A stretch of 64,000 nt of DNA from Streptomyces sp. CGMCC 4.7035 (GTDB lineage: Bacteria; Actinomycetota; Actinomycetes; Streptomycetales; Streptomycetaceae). The notes under the pieces were generated by a model. It saw only the letters and a program-made list of their open reading frames with translations. It was not told where the DNA came from and searched no databases. The position numbers were made by a program, and so were the translations under genes. The stretch spans positions 310,001 through 374,000 of the forward strand of contig NZ_CP134053.1 in NCBI RefSeq assembly GCF_031583065.1. The letters run 5' to 3'. Below are positions 63,432 to 64,000 of this stretch, piece by piece; position 1 is the first letter of the stretch, and every line of letters starts with the position of its first letter.

Positions 63432-64000
63432 ATCGGCATTCTCCGCAGGGATGTGAAACCGGCCAACACCGTCGTACGGGACCGGTCCCTCCGCGCCGAC
63501 GGTCGCCGCCGGTGGGCTGCCTGCCGAGCCCTGGGGGACGCGGGGCACGCCTCCGCTCCGCAAGAAGCCCCTGGGCGCGGTCATCGCCATCGTCGTCGCC
63601 GTCGTGCTCGTCGTGGCCGGCGGGACATGGGCCGCCGTGTCCCTGACGGGTGGGGACAGCGGCAAGGCGAGCGCCCGGCCCAAGACGTCGCCCTCGACCT
63701 CCGCGCCGGAGTCCGCCGAGCCGACCGGACCGGTGTACCAGTACGGCGAACAGGTCGGGCTCCACGAGTCGTTGAGCGCGGGGACTGTGTCACCGCTGTC
63801 TGGTCCGGTGCCGACTTCAAGTCCGCGCCCAACCTCGGAGTCGTCAGCTGTACGGACGACTGGCCCGACGGGCAGGTCGTGGCGGTCGACAAGGCCACCG
63901 ACTACGCGGACGCGCGCGCCAACGGCGCCGAACGCTGCGAGCGGCAGGCAAAGCCGATCGCCGACGCCCTCCCGGACGCCGGTTACTACGCCGTCGTGCC
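63432..64000 (+). pseudogene. Broken membrane protein gene, possible Ser/Thr kinase remnant (3' partial)
   Basis: Just after the hairpin, one frame reads IGILRRDVKPANTVV, close to the catalytic loop HRDxKPAN of Ser/Thr kinases. In another frame a linker and one membrane helix follow (RKKPLGAVIAIVVAVVLVVA). Near 63780 the frame shifts again, consistent with one missing G in a G-run; then DCVTAVWSGADFKSAPNLGV, VVSCTDDWPDGQVVAVDKAT, a secreted domain with Cys pairs. It runs off the right edge. Either a decayed receptor kinase or a frameshifted membrane protein. Confidence 0.5.

Overview
The window is high-GC actinobacterial chromosome, and everything points to Streptomyces. Codon third positions are almost all G or C. 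Hallmark developmental genes are present (wblA, bldG, an Ssd/Tad cluster). The gene order wblA, two ArsA-like ATPases, crp, nth, acs, ssd-tad, helicase, bldG, hppA is, from general knowledge, a conserved Streptomyces core block. Replicon, species and exact homologues cannot be fixed without a search.

Layout. 1-7.5 kb: the end of an ECF sigma factor with an overlapping membrane partner, SURF1, an S9 peptidase, an RCK-type channel-like protein and a TatA. 7.5-16.2 kb is the accessory part: an inverted, broken peptidoglycan-binding gene, a small secreted protein, a PA14/fibronectin-III secreted protein, a PAP2-type membrane protein, a decayed cell-wall-anchored SGNH hydrolase, and a TetR/SRPBCC pair sharing an operator-like motif, all ending at a tRNA-Pro(CGG) gene. 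16.2-21.2 kb: a Pr6Pr membrane protein, a metallophosphoesterase, a YqeY protein and a bifunctional penicillin-binding protein. 21.2-23.6 kb: an IS110-family element beside a probably truncated gene. 24-31.8 kb: wblA, two ArsA-like ATPases, DUF4177/RidA, Nudix, a metallo-beta-lactamase fold protein, a nucleotidyltransferase-like protein and Crp. 32-45.4 kb: endonuclease III with a lysine-rich tail, CoA pyrophosphatase, a MarP-type protease, an alpha/beta hydrolase with a holin-like protein, NhaA, acetyl-CoA synthetase, a SulP-carbonic anhydrase fusion and a deacetylase-like lipoprotein. 45.5-54.7 kb: a CooC/ParA-like ATPase, a Fic-like protein, a HAD phosphatase, and a seven-gene ssd-tadA-tadB-tadC-pilin-tadE-tadE-like operon. 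54.6-64 kb: a DUF1998-type helicase, bldG with its anti-sigma partner, hppA, a lipoprotein, a methyltransferase, and a broken gene running off the end.

How the genes work together. Overlapping starts and stops mark several operons: sigma/membrane partner, the ATPase pair, DUF4177/RidA, holin/hydrolase, and ssd-tad. The Tad cluster encodes a compact type IVc/Flp-like secretion or pilus machine. bldG and its neighbour form a partner-switching pair, although the neighbour's ATP-binding motifs look eroded. Strong stem-loops separate most convergent or adjacent units.

Nothing in the window is clearly a new system. The best leads are a multi-hairpin RNA candidate between the HAD gene and ssd, a leaderless TetR promoter overlapped by its operator, a channel-like protein without a potassium filter, paired perfect palindromes upstream of the Fic-like gene, and several minisatellite arrays at gene ends.
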